DNA of 64,000 bases. It comes from JAJXWB01 sp965246795. Its GTDB lineage: Bacteria; Pseudomonadota; Alphaproteobacteria; Rhizobiales; Beijerinckiaceae. Shown piece by piece: positions 18,464 through 27,028 of the stretch (position 1 is its first letter; each line of letters begins with the position of its first letter). Under the pieces are notes generated by a model. The model ran no database searches. It was not told the origin of the DNA and worked only from the letters and a program-made list of their open reading frames with translations. A program made the position numbers and the translations under genes. Location of the stretch: positions 7,879 through 71,878 of the forward strand of contig CBDFFN010000020.1 in assembly GCA_965246795.1 (NCBI GenBank). Direction: 5' to 3'.

Positions 18464-18600
18464 CACCCCCACCCCAACCCATCGAGGGGGAGGGAGTAGA
18501 GTGCCGATGTCATGCAGCCTCGGGACACTGTCGAGAGGGCAACGATGGTGATGCGCGCGAAGTCCCTCCCCCCTTGTGGGGGAGGGTCTGGGTGGGGGGG
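18464..18600. repeat. Composite palindromic repeat between ppsR and coaE
   Basis: CACCCCCACCCCAACCC at 18464-18480 pairs loosely with GGTCTGGGTGGGGG at the right end, and TCGAGGGGGAGGGA pairs with TCCCTCCCCCCTTG plus the local hairpin CTCCCCCC/GGGGGAG. It occupies the place where maf and aroE usually lie. Confidence 0.65.
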
Positions 18601-18617
18601 TCATCACAACGACTAAC

Positions 18618-19454
18618 TCACCCCTGCGCAATGAACTGCATCCTGTGCTCGCGATAGAGATCGATAATCGCCGCCGCCGTCTCCTCGATCGAGCGGCGCG
18701 ACACGTCGATCACAGGCCATTTGTTCTGTTCGAAAAGCCGACGCGACTGGGTGATCTCGTCGGCGACAGAGGTGCGATCGACATAGGGCGAATCGTGATC
18801 GGCGTTGAGCGAAAGCAACCGATTCTGCCGGATCTGCACGATGCGCTCCGGCGATGCGATCAGCCCGACTACGAGAGGCTTGTGCAGCGAAAACACCTCC
18901 GGCGGCAGCGGCACGTTCGGCACGAGCGGAATGTTCGCGGTCTTCACGCCACGATTGGCGAGATAGATCGACGTCGGCGTTTTCGAAGTACGGCTCACGC
19001 CGAGCAGCAGTACATCGGCTTCGTCGTAATGCTCGGGATGCTGCCCGTCGTCATGCATCATCGTGTAATTCAGCGCGTCGATGCGCTTGAAATAATCGGC
19101 GTTGAGCATGTGCTGCGCGCCGGGCCGTGGCGTCGACGCCGTGCCAAGGTAGCTCTGCAGCAGCCCAAGAATCGGCGCGAGCACCGACAGGCACGGGCAG
19201 CCGGCTTCGCTGCAGGCTTCTTCGAGCCGCGCAATCAGATCGGCATCGACCAAGGTGAAGAGCACGATGCCCGGCGCAGCGCGGATTTCGGCGATCGCCT
19301 TGTCGAGATGCGCCTGCGTGCGGATGAGCGGATAGACATGCTCTATCGAGGCGACGCCCTGATACTGCGCCGCCGCCGCACGCGAGACGGCGATGAGCGT
19401 TTCGCCCGTCGAGTCGGAAACCAGATGCAGGTGGAAGTAGTTACGTCCCGACAA
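18618..19454 (-). CDS. ppsR: Pyruvate, phosphate dikinase/PEP synthase regulatory protein (kinase/pyrophosphorylase, DUF299)
   Basis: A bifunctional protein that phosphorylates and dephosphorylates PEP synthase or pyruvate phosphate dikinase to switch it off and on. The family opening YFHLHLVSDSTGETL and the nucleotide loop LLGVSRTSKTPTSIYLAN are visible, as is KTANIPLVPN. I start at a TTG (19454) giving 278 residues, which fits the family; a GTG at 19517 would add 21 residues without family match. It is divergent from hemE across the candidate origin, as in Caulobacter, where the origin lies between hemE and this DUF299 gene. Confidence 0.9.
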   Translation of the reverse strand: MSGRNYFHLHLVSDSTGETLIAVSRAAAAQYQGVASIEHVYPLIRTQAHLDKAIAEIRAAPGIVLFTLVDADLIARLEEACSEAGCPCLSVLAPILGLLQSYLGTASTPRPGAQHMLNADYFKRIDALNYTMMHDDGQHPEHYDEADVLLLGVSRTSKTPTSIYLANRGVKTANIPLVPNVPLPPEVFSLHKPLVVGLIASPERIVQIRQNRLLSLNADHDSPYVDRTSVADEITQSRRLFEQNKWPVIDVSRRSIEETAAAIIDLYREHRMQFIAQG

Positions 19455-19834
19455 CAGGTCCCTCGCGTTCCATAGGATAAGTCGCCCCGGCCTGTGGAGA
19501 ACGACGGTGTTCGGCACGACTCATAGCGGGGTGCTTGGGACAGAGCCAGATTCCATCCACAATCGCGCCGCGGGGCAATCGGTACGGCGGATTCTCGTCG
19601 TGACTCGTTATCCCCAGCCTGTCCCCCGGATTGCCGCAAGAGTTTAAGCCCGCACTGCCGAGACGAAATCCGTAGCTTTCGTCATGCCGTGAACGAACCG
19701 GTTTAAATCTTCGGACCTCCGCAGAATTGTGAAGAAGGCTTGGAGCCTGCGGTATTCCCGTTTATCGGCGGTCCAGGAATCAAAATAAAACAGATCTCTT
19801 CGAGATTCTGTCTTTAGGGCGGGAGTGAACAACC
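19455..19834. other. Candidate chromosomal replication origin (oriC) between ppsR and hemE
   Basis: A 380-bp stretch without a gene. It holds near-matches to the DnaA box TTATCCACA: TGTGGAGAA at 19493-19501 (reverse, one mismatch), TTATCCCCA at 19608-19616 (one mismatch) and CCATCCACA at 19553-19561 (two mismatches). An AT-richer segment follows at about 19755-19815, next to a hairpin. Genes run away from it on both sides, and two parS sites and parAB lie 4-8 kb to the right. The ppsR/hemE gap is the known origin site in Caulobacter and is predicted in related alphaproteobacteria. Location is inference from context; the boxes are degenerate. Confidence 0.6.
19790..19811. promoter_or_regulatory. 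Hairpin in hemE leader/origin region
   Basis: ACAGATCTC pairs with GAGATTCTGT around a TTC loop with one bulged base. It ends 24 bp before the hemE start codon. It could shape the hemE leader or be part of the origin. Confidence 0.4.
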
Positions 19835-20860
19835 GTGCGGGACAAGCTGATGCTGCGCACGTTGGCCGGCGAAACAGGCCCGCGTCCTCCGATCTGGCTG
19901 ATGCGTCAGGCTGGTCGCTATCTCCCCGAATATCGTGAGCTGCGCGCGAGCGTCGGCGGCTTCATGGAATTGTGTTTCTCGCCCAAAGATGCGGCGGAAG
20001 TGACGATGCAGCCGATCCGCCGCTTTGGCTTCGATGCGGCGATCTTGTTCAGCGACATTCTCGTCGTGCCGCACGCCTTTGGCTTGCACGTCTGGTTCGA
20101 GGAGGGCGAAGGCCCGCATGTCGATGGTCTCTTCGACGATGCCGGCCGCATGGCGTTAAAACCGTTCGATTTGCGCAAGCTCGATGCCGTGATGGAGACG
20201 CTCGGGCTTCTGCGAACCATGCTTGGCGGCGAGACCACGCTCATCGGCTTCTGCGGTGCGCCCTTCACGGTTGCGAGCTACATGGTCGCCGGACGCTCAT
20301 CGCCGGATCAGGCGCCGGTCCGCACCTTCGCCTATCGCCAGCCGGCGGATTTTGCGGTGCTGGTCGAGCGGCTGGTCGATGCCTCCGCCGAATATCTCCT
20401 GGCGCAGGTGAAAGCTGGCGCGGAAGTGCTGCAGATTTTCGATTCCTGGGCCGGCGTGCTGCCCGATGTCGAATTCCGCCGCTGGAGCGCTGAACCCATT
20501 GCGGCGATTGTCCGCAAAGTGAAGGCGCAGGCGCCAAACGTGCCGATCATCGCTTTCCCCAGGGAGGCCGGTACGAAGCTGAAGATTGCGCTGGAGGTCA
20601 TCGGCAATACCGCGATCGGGCTCGGCACCGCGGAGGCGCTGCCGGTGGCGCTGAACGTCATACCGGCGGGCCGGGTGACTCAGGGCAACCTTGATCCCTT
20701 GGCGCTGCTTGCGGGTGGTGACGCCCTGGAAAACGCCGTACGCGGCATTCTGACCGCCACCCGCGGCCGGCCGCATGTCTTCAATCTCGGCCACGGCATC
20801 CTGCCGCCGACCCCGATCGCGCATGTCGAGCGCCTGCTCGAGATCGTTCGCGAAGGGTAA
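19835..20860 (+). CDS. hemE: Uroporphyrinogen decarboxylase
   Basis: Decarboxylates the four acetate side chains of uroporphyrinogen III to coproporphyrinogen III in haem synthesis. The 341-residue protein has the family signature PIWLMRQAGRYLPEYRE at about 15-31 and GFCGAPFTVASYMV in the middle. The start is a GTG at 19835 with GGGAG about 10 bp upstream. First gene of the rightward origin-proximal run; hemE beside the origin is conserved in alphaproteobacteria. Confidence 0.95.
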   Translation: MRDKLMLRTLAGETGPRPPIWLMRQAGRYLPEYRELRASVGGFMELCFSPKDAAEVTMQPIRRFGFDAAILFSDILVVPHAFGLHVWFEEGEGPHVDGLFDDAGRMALKPFDLRKLDAVMETLGLLRTMLGGETTLIGFCGAPFTVASYMVAGRSSPDQAPVRTFAYRQPADFAVLVERLVDASAEYLLAQVKAGAEVLQIFDSWAGVLPDVEFRRWSAEPIAAIVRKVKAQAPNVPIIAFPREAGTKLKIALEVIGNTAIGLGTAEALPVALNVIPAGRVTQGNLDPLALLAGGDALENAVRGILTATRGRPHVFNLGHGILPPTPIAHVERLLEIVREG

Positions 20861-21055
20861 GGGTGATTTGCCAACCGAATCGCTTGCAAGCAGCGTCGGC
20901 CACAGCTATTTTGCGATTTCCCACCCCTGAGACGCGTGATCGCTCGCCTGTGTCGAGCGCGGGTGCCTTCAGTCTTCCAGACTTTTGCGCCTTCCCGACG
21001 AAATTCGACGGCCTTGTCCGTCGACCGCTCTCAACGTTATTCCACCAAGGACTCA

Positions 21056-22324
21056 ATGGCAGAAATCAAACTGCAGGACCTGAAGCGCAAGTCGCCGACG
21101 GAACTGCTCGCCTTCGCTGAGGAACACGAAGTCGAAAACGCATCGCTCCTGCGCAAACAGGAATTGATGTTTGCAATCCTCAAGCAGCTTGCCAGCAAGG
21201 AAATCGAGATCGTCGGCGAAGGCGTCGTCGAAGTACTCCAGGACGGTTTTGGCTTCCTCCGCTCATGGGACGCGAACTACCTTTCCGGCCCCGACGACAT
21301 CTACATTTCACCGTCCCAAATACGCCGCTTCGGCCTGCGGACGGGCGACACGGCCGAAGGCCATATCCGGAGTCCGAAAGAGGGCGAGCGTTATTTTGCG
21401 CTTCTCAAGGTCAACTCCATAAATTTTGAAGAACCGGAGAAAGTCCGGCACAAGGTTCATTTCGACAACCTGACGCCGCTCTATCCGGATCGTCGACTGA
21501 AGCTCGAAATCGAGGACCCGACGCGCAAGGACGTGTCGTCACGCGTCATCGATATTGTGGCGCCGATTGGTATGGGCCAGCGCGCGCTGATCGTCGCGCC
21601 GCCGCGCACCGGCAAGACAGTGCTGCTGCAGAATATCGCGCAGTCCGTCACCGCCAATCATCCCGAATGTTATCTCATCGTGTTGCTCATCGACGAGCGT
21701 CCGGAAGAAGTGACGGACATGCAGCGCTCCGTGAAGGGCGAGGTCGTGTCCTCGACGTTCGACGAGCCTGCTGTTCGTCACGTTCAGGTTGCGGAAATGG
21801 TGATCGAGAAAGCGAAGCGCCTTGTTGAACATGGGCGCGACGTCGTCATCTTGTTGGATTCGATCACGCGATTGGGCCGTGCCTACAACACCGTCGTTCC
21901 GTCGTCTGGCAAGGTGCTCACCGGTGGTGTCGACGCGAATGCGTTGCAGCGCCCGAAGCGTTTCTTCGGCGCCGCGCGCAACATCGAAGAAGGTGGCTCG
22001 CTCACGATCATCGCGACCGCGCTGATCGACACCGGCTCGCGGATGGACGAAGTGATTTTCGAAGAGTTCAAAGGCACCGGCAACTCGGAAATCATTTTAG
22101 ACCGCAAGGTCGCCGACAAGCGGGTCTTCCCCGCGATGGACATCACGCGCTCCGGTACGCGTAAAGAAGAGTTGCTCGTGCCGGCCGACATCCTCAAGAA
22201 GATGTATGTGCTACGCCGCATCCTCAACCCGATGGGCACTGTGGATGCGATTGAATTCTTGCTTGGGAAGCTGCGTGACACGCCGAAGGGCAACAGCACG
22301 TTCTTCGACTCGATGAATACCTGA
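21056..22324 (+). CDS. rho: Transcription termination factor Rho
   Basis: Hexameric RNA-DNA helicase that ends transcription of untranslated RNA. From the ATG at 21056 (AAGGA just upstream) the protein has 422 residues, the usual size: an N-terminal helical part (MAEIKLQDLKRKSPTELLAF), the RNA-binding OB fold (GFGFLRSW region), the Walker A loop APPRTGKTVLLQNIA and the Walker B VVILLDSITR. The frame is open upstream to 20936, but that segment lies in a 195-bp leader, which could allow the autoregulation known for rho. Confidence 0.96.
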   Translation: MAEIKLQDLKRKSPTELLAFAEEHEVENASLLRKQELMFAILKQLASKEIEIVGEGVVEVLQDGFGFLRSWDANYLSGPDDIYISPSQIRRFGLRTGDTAEGHIRSPKEGERYFALLKVNSINFEEPEKVRHKVHFDNLTPLYPDRRLKLEIEDPTRKDVSSRVIDIVAPIGMGQRALIVAPPRTGKTVLLQNIAQSVTANHPECYLIVLLIDERPEEVTDMQRSVKGEVVSSTFDEPAVRHVQVAEMVIEKAKRLVEHGRDVVILLDSITRLGRAYNTVVPSSGKVLTGGVDANALQRPKRFFGAARNIEEGGSLTIIATALIDTGSRMDEVIFEEFKGTGNSEIILDRKVADKRVFPAMDITRSGTRKEELLVPADILKKMYVLRRILNPMGTVDAIEFLLGKLRDTPKGNSTFFDSMNT

Positions 22325-22331
22325 CGCAGAG

Positions 22332-22374
22332 CCCGCAAAAGTTGGTAGACTTTTGTGACGAAGGGCCTGCGCAG
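22332..22374. repeat. Short dispersed hairpin element, family B copy 2
   Basis: CAAAAGT (22336-22342) and ACTTTTG (22349-22355) flank a 6-nt loop and are followed by TGACGAAGGGCCTGCGC. It matches the element at 11135-11176. It lies between rho and mnmE and may serve as a rho terminator or an mRNA-stability element. Confidence 0.7.
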
Positions 22375-22383
22375 AGCGCTTTG

Positions 22384-23718
22384 GTGGGCTGGTCGGCGCG
22401 TGGTGCGCCGGGAGCCCGCGATACGATTTTCGCGCTGTCCACGCCGCCAGGTCGCTCGGCGGTTGCGGTCATTCGGCTATCGGGTCCGCGCGCCGGCGAT
22501 GCGCTCACGGCATTAGCGAGCAGATGCCCTGCGCCGCGTCAGGCCGCTTTGGTAAAGTTCTGCGATCCCTCGACCGCAGTCATTCTCGATCGCGGGTTGG
22601 CGCTGTGGTTTCCGGCGCCGGCAAGTTTCACGGGCGAGAACTGCGCCGAATTTCACTTGCACGGGTCGATGGCAGCGGTTCGAGCGACACTCGCCGTGCT
22701 GGCAAGGCAGTCAGGTTTGCGCGAAGCGAAACCGGGCGAATTTACCCGCCGCGCGCTCGACAACGGTAAGCTCGACCTCGTCCAGGCCGAGGCCCTCGCC
22801 GATCTGATCGACGCGCAGACCGAGCGGCAGCGGCGTCTGGCACTCGTGAGCGCTGATTCCGGTCCAGCCCGCCTCGCTGGCGAATGGCGTGAAAGGGTCC
22901 TCGATTCGATTGCAAGTATCGATGCAGAGCTGGACTTCTCCGATGAGGGCGATGTGTCGGCTTTGGCGCGGACAAAGCTTGCGACGGATGTTCTAACGCT
23001 GTCGGCGGATGTCGAGCAGGTTATCGCAGTAGCAGAGCGCACGCGAAGGGTCCGCGAAGGGTTTGTCGTCGCGATCTGCGGTCCGCCAAATTCCGGCAAG
23101 TCGACGCTGCTCAACGCACTTGTTGGGCGCGAGCAGGCCATCGTTTCGCCCTATGCGGGCACGACGCGGGACCCGATTGAGGTAGCGCTCGATCTCGACG
23201 GGCAGCTTGTTACACTCATCGATACTGCCGGCATCCGCGAGAATGCCGAAGCGGTCGAGCGGATTGGAATCGAGCGCGCGCGCCGCGTGGCAGACCGCGC
23301 TGACTTCACGATTTGGCTTCAGGCACCCGATGCGCGTGCCGAGCCTGATACGGGTCTCGCCGTCGATCTGCGAATTTTTGCCAAGGCCGATATCGAGCTT
23401 ATCGGATCGAAGGATTTCGCTATCTCGGTGGCGACAGGGCTTAATATGGATCGGCTTGTCGAGCGCCTTCGTTCGGAGGCAAGCAGCGGGACGGATGAGA
23501 TGGGAGACGTCGTTACGCTAAGGGATAGGCATATCGCCGCTCTGCGAGAATTTCAGCGTGAGCTTGGCATTACGTCCGGCTACATTCGGTCTGACGCGCT
23601 CGAAATCGCTGCTGCGCATCTTCGTGGCGCATTCGATCTGTTGACGACGCTCGGCGCAGCGGCAATGGATGACGCCATCCTCGATCGCATCTTTGGTCGC
23701 TTCTGCATCGGCAAATAG
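22384..23718 (+). CDS. mnmE: tRNA uridine-5-carboxymethylaminomethyl modification GTPase
   Basis: With MnmG it makes cmnm5U/nm5U at the wobble base of some tRNAs. The N-terminal folate-binding domain begins DTIFALSTPPGRSAVAVIRL. The inserted G domain has the P-loop GPPNSGKST and DTAGI, and the C-terminus ends in the catalytic CIGK. The usual G4 motif NKxD reads FAKAD here, with Ala for Asn. I start at GTG 22384 (444 aa); the frame is open to a TTG at 22342, but that lies in a repeat. It precedes mnmG by 27 bp. Confidence 0.93.
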   Translation: MGWSARGAPGARDTIFALSTPPGRSAVAVIRLSGPRAGDALTALASRCPAPRQAALVKFCDPSTAVILDRGLALWFPAPASFTGENCAEFHLHGSMAAVRATLAVLARQSGLREAKPGEFTRRALDNGKLDLVQAEALADLIDAQTERQRRLALVSADSGPARLAGEWRERVLDSIASIDAELDFSDEGDVSALARTKLATDVLTLSADVEQVIAVAERTRRVREGFVVAICGPPNSGKSTLLNALVGREQAIVSPYAGTTRDPIEVALDLDGQLVTLIDTAGIRENAEAVERIGIERARRVADRADFTIWLQAPDARAEPDTGLAVDLRIFAKADIELIGSKDFAISVATGLNMDRLVERLRSEASSGTDEMGDVVTLRDRHIAALREFQRELGITSGYIRSDALEIAAAHLRGAFDLLTTLGAAAMDDAILDRIFGRFCIGK

Positions 23719-23745
23719 GTTTAGGCGATCCCGGTCATTAACAAT

Positions 23746-25599
23746 GTGTTTCACGTGAAACAGGGCGAAACATATTTCGATGTGATTGTGGTTGGCGGTG
23801 GTCATGCCGGCTGTGAAGCCGCAGCCGCGTCAGCCCGCCGCGGTGCACGCACGCTTCTTGTGACAAAATCGTTCGCTGACCTCGGCGTCATGTCCTGCAA
23901 TCCTGCTATCGGCGGACTCGGTAAGGGTCATCTTGTTCGCGAGATCGACGCTCTCGATGGCGTCATGGGTCGGATGGCCGATCTTGCGGGCATCCAGTTT
24001 CGCCTCTTGAACCGGTCGCGAGGCCCGGCGACGCGGGGTCCGCGGGCACAGATCGACCGGACACTCTATCGGCGAGCGGTTGCGACTGAGATGTTCGCGA
24101 CCCCAAAACTGACGATCCGCGAAGCGCTCGTTGAGAAGGTCGCGACCGAGGACGGCCGCGTCACAGGTGTCGAACTTGCCGATGGCGCGCATATGTCTTG
24201 CGGTGCCGTCGTCCTCACCACCGGTACATTTTTGCGTGGCATCACCCACATTGGCAGTGAGCGTCGTGAGGCCGGTCGCGTCGATGAACCCGCCTCGATC
24301 GGTCTTGGCCATTGGCTCGAAGCCCAAGGTTTCGCTGTCGGCCGGTTGAAGACCGGCACGCCCCCGCGTTTACGACGCAAGTCCATCGATTGGGCTTCGG
24401 TCGAGCGTCAGGTGGGCGACGTCGACCCCGTCCCCTTCTCGACGCTGACGACGAAGGTGACGTCAGTGCAGGTCGATTGTGGAATCACGCGCACGACAGA
24501 TGCAACTCATGCCGTCATAAGGGACGCCTTCGACCGTTCGCCGCTCTTCGACGGCTCGATTGCCGGGCGAGGCCCGCGTTACTGTCCCTCGATCGAGGAC
24601 AAGGTAAATCGGTTCGGCGAGCGCGACGGCCACCAGATTTTCCTGGAGCCCGAAGGGTTCGACGACGATCTCGTCTATCCCAACGGTATTTCGACATCGC
24701 TGCCGCGCGACGTGCAGAGTGCGCTGGTCCATAGCATCCCCGGACTAGAACGCGCCGAGATCGTGCGGCCGGGCTATGCCATCGAGTACGATTTCGTTGA
24801 TCCCCGAGAGCTTTACCCGACGCTCGAAACGCGCCGGCTAAAGGGGTTGTTCTTCGCCGGACAGATTAATGGCACGACCGGCTACGAGGAAGCGGCGGCG
24901 CAGGGGCTGTTGGCCGGGCTCAATGCCGCCGGCGCCGACTATGCGCCGCGCCGAACTGACTCCTATCTCGGCGTGCTCGTCGACGATCTCGTTTCGCGCG
25001 GTGTCACCGAGCCCTATCGAATGTTCACCTCGCGGGCGGAATATCGGCTTGCGCTACGCACCGACAATGCCGATCTGCGGCTGACGCCGGTCGGTCTTTC
25101 GCTCGGTTGCATCGGGTCGACGCGTGCAAAGAGTTTTGCTCACAGGCGGCAAGAACTCGAGTTCTGGCGCGCGCGTCTCGACACCTTGTCCGGTTCGCCG
25201 CACGAGTTTGCCGCCGTCATTCCCTCGATCAATCGCGACGGGATCAGGCGCTCGGCCTTCGCCCTTCTCGCGCGCCCGGATGTGACGATGTTGACGCTCA
25301 GTGCGCTCTGGCCGGAGTTATCTGCGATGTCCGCAAGGGTCATCGATCAGCTGGAGACCGATGCGAAATATGCCGTTTATCTCGACCGGCAGGCGGCACA
25401 GGCCGGTGACTACGAGCGTGCGGCGGCGACGCGCATTCCGGATGACTTGAACTTCGATACAATCGCCGGCCTCTCGAATGAGGCGCGCGACCGGTTAAAG
25501 CAGGCGATGCCCTCGTCGCTTGCCCAAGCGCAGCGGCTTGAAGGTGTATCGCCGGCCGCCGCCTTGCTCGTCGCAGCCGAGTTGCGCCGTCGTGCGTGA
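23746..25599 (+). CDS. mnmG: tRNA uridine-5-carboxymethylaminomethyl modification enzyme (FAD-dependent)
   Basis: FAD- and NADH-dependent partner of MnmE (GidA). The 617-residue protein begins MFHVKQGETYFDVIVVGGG; GGGHAGCEAA is the FAD Rossmann motif, and VMSCNPAIGGLGKGH and GLFFAGQINGTTGYEEAA are family signatures. The start is a GTG at 23746, or a second GTG at 23755. The first codons are a parS palindrome, so the N-terminus FHVKQ is shaped by a DNA site. Its stop lies inside rsmG. Confidence 0.96.
   Translation: MFHVKQGETYFDVIVVGGGHAGCEAAAASARRGARTLLVTKSFADLGVMSCNPAIGGLGKGHLVREIDALDGVMGRMADLAGIQFRLLNRSRGPATRGPRAQIDRTLYRRAVATEMFATPKLTIREALVEKVATEDGRVTGVELADGAHMSCGAVVLTTGTFLRGITHIGSERREAGRVDEPASIGLGHWLEAQGFAVGRLKTGTPPRLRRKSIDWASVERQVGDVDPVPFSTLTTKVTSVQVDCGITRTTDATHAVIRDAFDRSPLFDGSIAGRGPRYCPSIEDKVNRFGERDGHQIFLEPEGFDDDLVYPNGISTSLPRDVQSALVHSIPGLERAEIVRPGYAIEYDFVDPRELYPTLETRRLKGLFFAGQINGTTGYEEAAAQGLLAGLNAAGADYAPRRTDSYLGVLVDDLVSRGVTEPYRMFTSRAEYRLALRTDNADLRLTPVGLSLGCIGSTRAKSFAHRRQELEFWRARLDTLSGSPHEFAAVIPSINRDGIRRSAFALLARPDVTMLTLSALWPELSAMSARVIDQLETDAKYAVYLDRQAAQAGDYERAAATRIPDDLNFDTIAGLSNEARDRLKQAMPSSLAQAQRLEGVSPAAALLVAAELRRRA
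23747..23762. promoter_or_regulatory. parS: parS centromere site at the mnmG start
   Basis: TGTTTCACGTGAAACA is a perfect 16-bp palindrome matching the conserved bacterial ParB-binding consensus TGTTTCACGTGAAACA. It overlaps the first codons of mnmG, 2.5 kb upstream of parA. Confidence 0.92.
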
Positions 25600-26224
25600 G
25601 ATTGACGGCGGGAAGGCAAGGACGCTGGCGGAGTTTCCGGAGTTGCGGCCGGTCACGCCGCAGCTCGATATCTACGAAACGCTCCTTCGCCGTTGGCAGA
25701 ATACTGTCAATATCGTGGGCGCATCGACTGTTCACGACATCTGGTGGCGACACTTCGCCGACTCGGCGCAGATCTGGTCATATGCGAAGGAGGAAAGGCT
25801 CCTCGATGTCGGCGCTCACATCGATTTGGGATCGGGAGGCGGTTTTCCGGGCCTGATCTTCGCGTTGTTGAACAAAGCCCATTCCCCCCTTTCCGAAACG
25901 ACGCTTGTGGAAAGCGACACCCGCAAGGCGGCTTTCCTAAGGGAAGTTTCACGTGAAACAGGCGCGGCGGCGCAGGTCATCACAACACGCGCGGAAGACA
26001 TCATCTCTAGCAGGGCCGCACCAACCCTACTGACATCCCGCGCGTTCATGCTCCCGGGCCGGCAAATCGCTCTCATTCGGCCATGGCTAGATGCTGGTAC
26101 GACCGCCATCCTGCTTGCAGGCGAGCCGGTGGAATCCCAAGATTTGCACCTGACTGCCACGCCGAGCCGCACGGGCCCCGGTTTCGTGCTAATGCTTCGA
26201 CGACTCGAAGCGGAGCGACCCTGA
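25592..26224 (+). CDS. rsmG: 16S rRNA (guanine527-N7) methyltransferase
   Basis: SAM-dependent m7G527 methylation of 16S rRNA (GidB); loss gives low-level streptomycin resistance in many bacteria. From the GTG at 25592 the protein has 210 residues, normal for the family, and it overlaps mnmG by 8 bp. WRHFADSAQIWSY and the SAM loop HIDLGSGGGFPGLIFA are clear. A parS palindrome is embedded in codons for VSRET. The upstream open frame back to 25520 lies in mnmG. Confidence 0.94.
   Translation: MREIDGGKARTLAEFPELRPVTPQLDIYETLLRRWQNTVNIVGASTVHDIWWRHFADSAQIWSYAKEERLLDVGAHIDLGSGGGFPGLIFALLNKAHSPLSETTLVESDTRKAAFLREVSRETGAAAQVITTRAEDIISSRAAPTLLTSRAFMLPGRQIALIRPWLDAGTTAILLAGEPVESQDLHLTATPSRTGPGFVLMLRRLEAERP
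25945..25960. promoter_or_regulatory. parS: parS centromere site inside rsmG
   Basis: The 14-bp core GTTTCACGTGAAAC (25946-25959) is perfect; the outer pair is A/A instead of T/A. It encodes VSRET within RsmG and lies 0.27 kb upstream of parA. Confidence 0.9.
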
Positions 26225-26227
26225 CCA

Positions 26228-27025
26228 ATGCGTACCCTGGTCATCGCCAACCAAAAGGGTGGCGTCGGCAAAACGACGACTGCCATCAATCTCGGCACAG
26301 CTCTCGCCGCCATCGGTGAAACCGTGCTTATCGTCGACCTCGATCCGCAGGGAAATGCGTCGACCGGGCTCGGCATCGACAAGGCATCGCGGGTCGTTTC
26401 GACCTATGATGTGATGCTCGGCGAGCGCGCTCTCGCCGATGCCGTCATGCCATCTGGAGTGCCAGGCCTCTTTGTTGCACCATCGTCGCTCGATCTCCTC
26501 GGTGTCGAGCTGGAGATCGCTTCTTCGGAAGATCGCTCGTTCCGGTTGAAGAAGGCGCTTGCGGCGTTTCGTACCTACGAGGTCGCCGACGGCAAACGTT
26601 TCAACTACGTCCTCATCGACTGCCCGCCATCGCTTAACCTGCTGACCATCAACGGCTTTGCTGCCGCCGATCATGTCGTCGTGCCATTGCAGTGCGAGTT
26701 TTTCGCACTCGAAGGTCTTTCACAGTTGCTGTCGACTGTAGAGCAAGTAAAGCAAAGTATAAATCCACAATTGAGCATTCATGGCATTGTCTTGACCATG
26801 TATGATGGGCGTAATTCGCTTGCCGGCCAAGTCGTGGCTGATGTGCGTGCGCATATGGGCGAGCAAGTCTACGAGACGATCATTCCCCGTAACGTTCGCG
26901 TGTCGGAGGCGCCGTCGCACGGCAAGCCGGTGCTGCTTTACGACCTGAAATGCGCCGGCAGCCAAGCCTATCTGAAACTCGCGTCGGAAGTGATCCAGCG
27001 CGAGCGCCGTTTTCGCGCGGCGTAG
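26228..27025 (+). CDS. parA: Chromosome-partitioning ATPase ParA
   Basis: Deviant Walker-type ATPase that moves ParB-parS complexes during segregation. The 265-residue protein opens MRTLVIANQKGGVGKTTTAI with the signature lysines at 10 and 15; LIVDLDPQGNAST and YVLIDCPPSLNLLTING are the other nucleotide motifs. It starts 4 bp after rsmG and is followed 3 bp later by parB, so rsmG-parA-parB is one operon. Confidence 0.96.
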   Translation: MRTLVIANQKGGVGKTTTAINLGTALAAIGETVLIVDLDPQGNASTGLGIDKASRVVSTYDVMLGERALADAVMPSGVPGLFVAPSSLDLLGVELEIASSEDRSFRLKKALAAFRTYEVADGKRFNYVLIDCPPSLNLLTINGFAAADHVVVPLQCEFFALEGLSQLLSTVEQVKQSINPQLSIHGIVLTMYDGRNSLAGQVVADVRAHMGEQVYETIIPRNVRVSEAPSHGKPVLLYDLKCAGSQAYLKLASEVIQRERRFRAA

Positions 27026-27028
27026 TCG

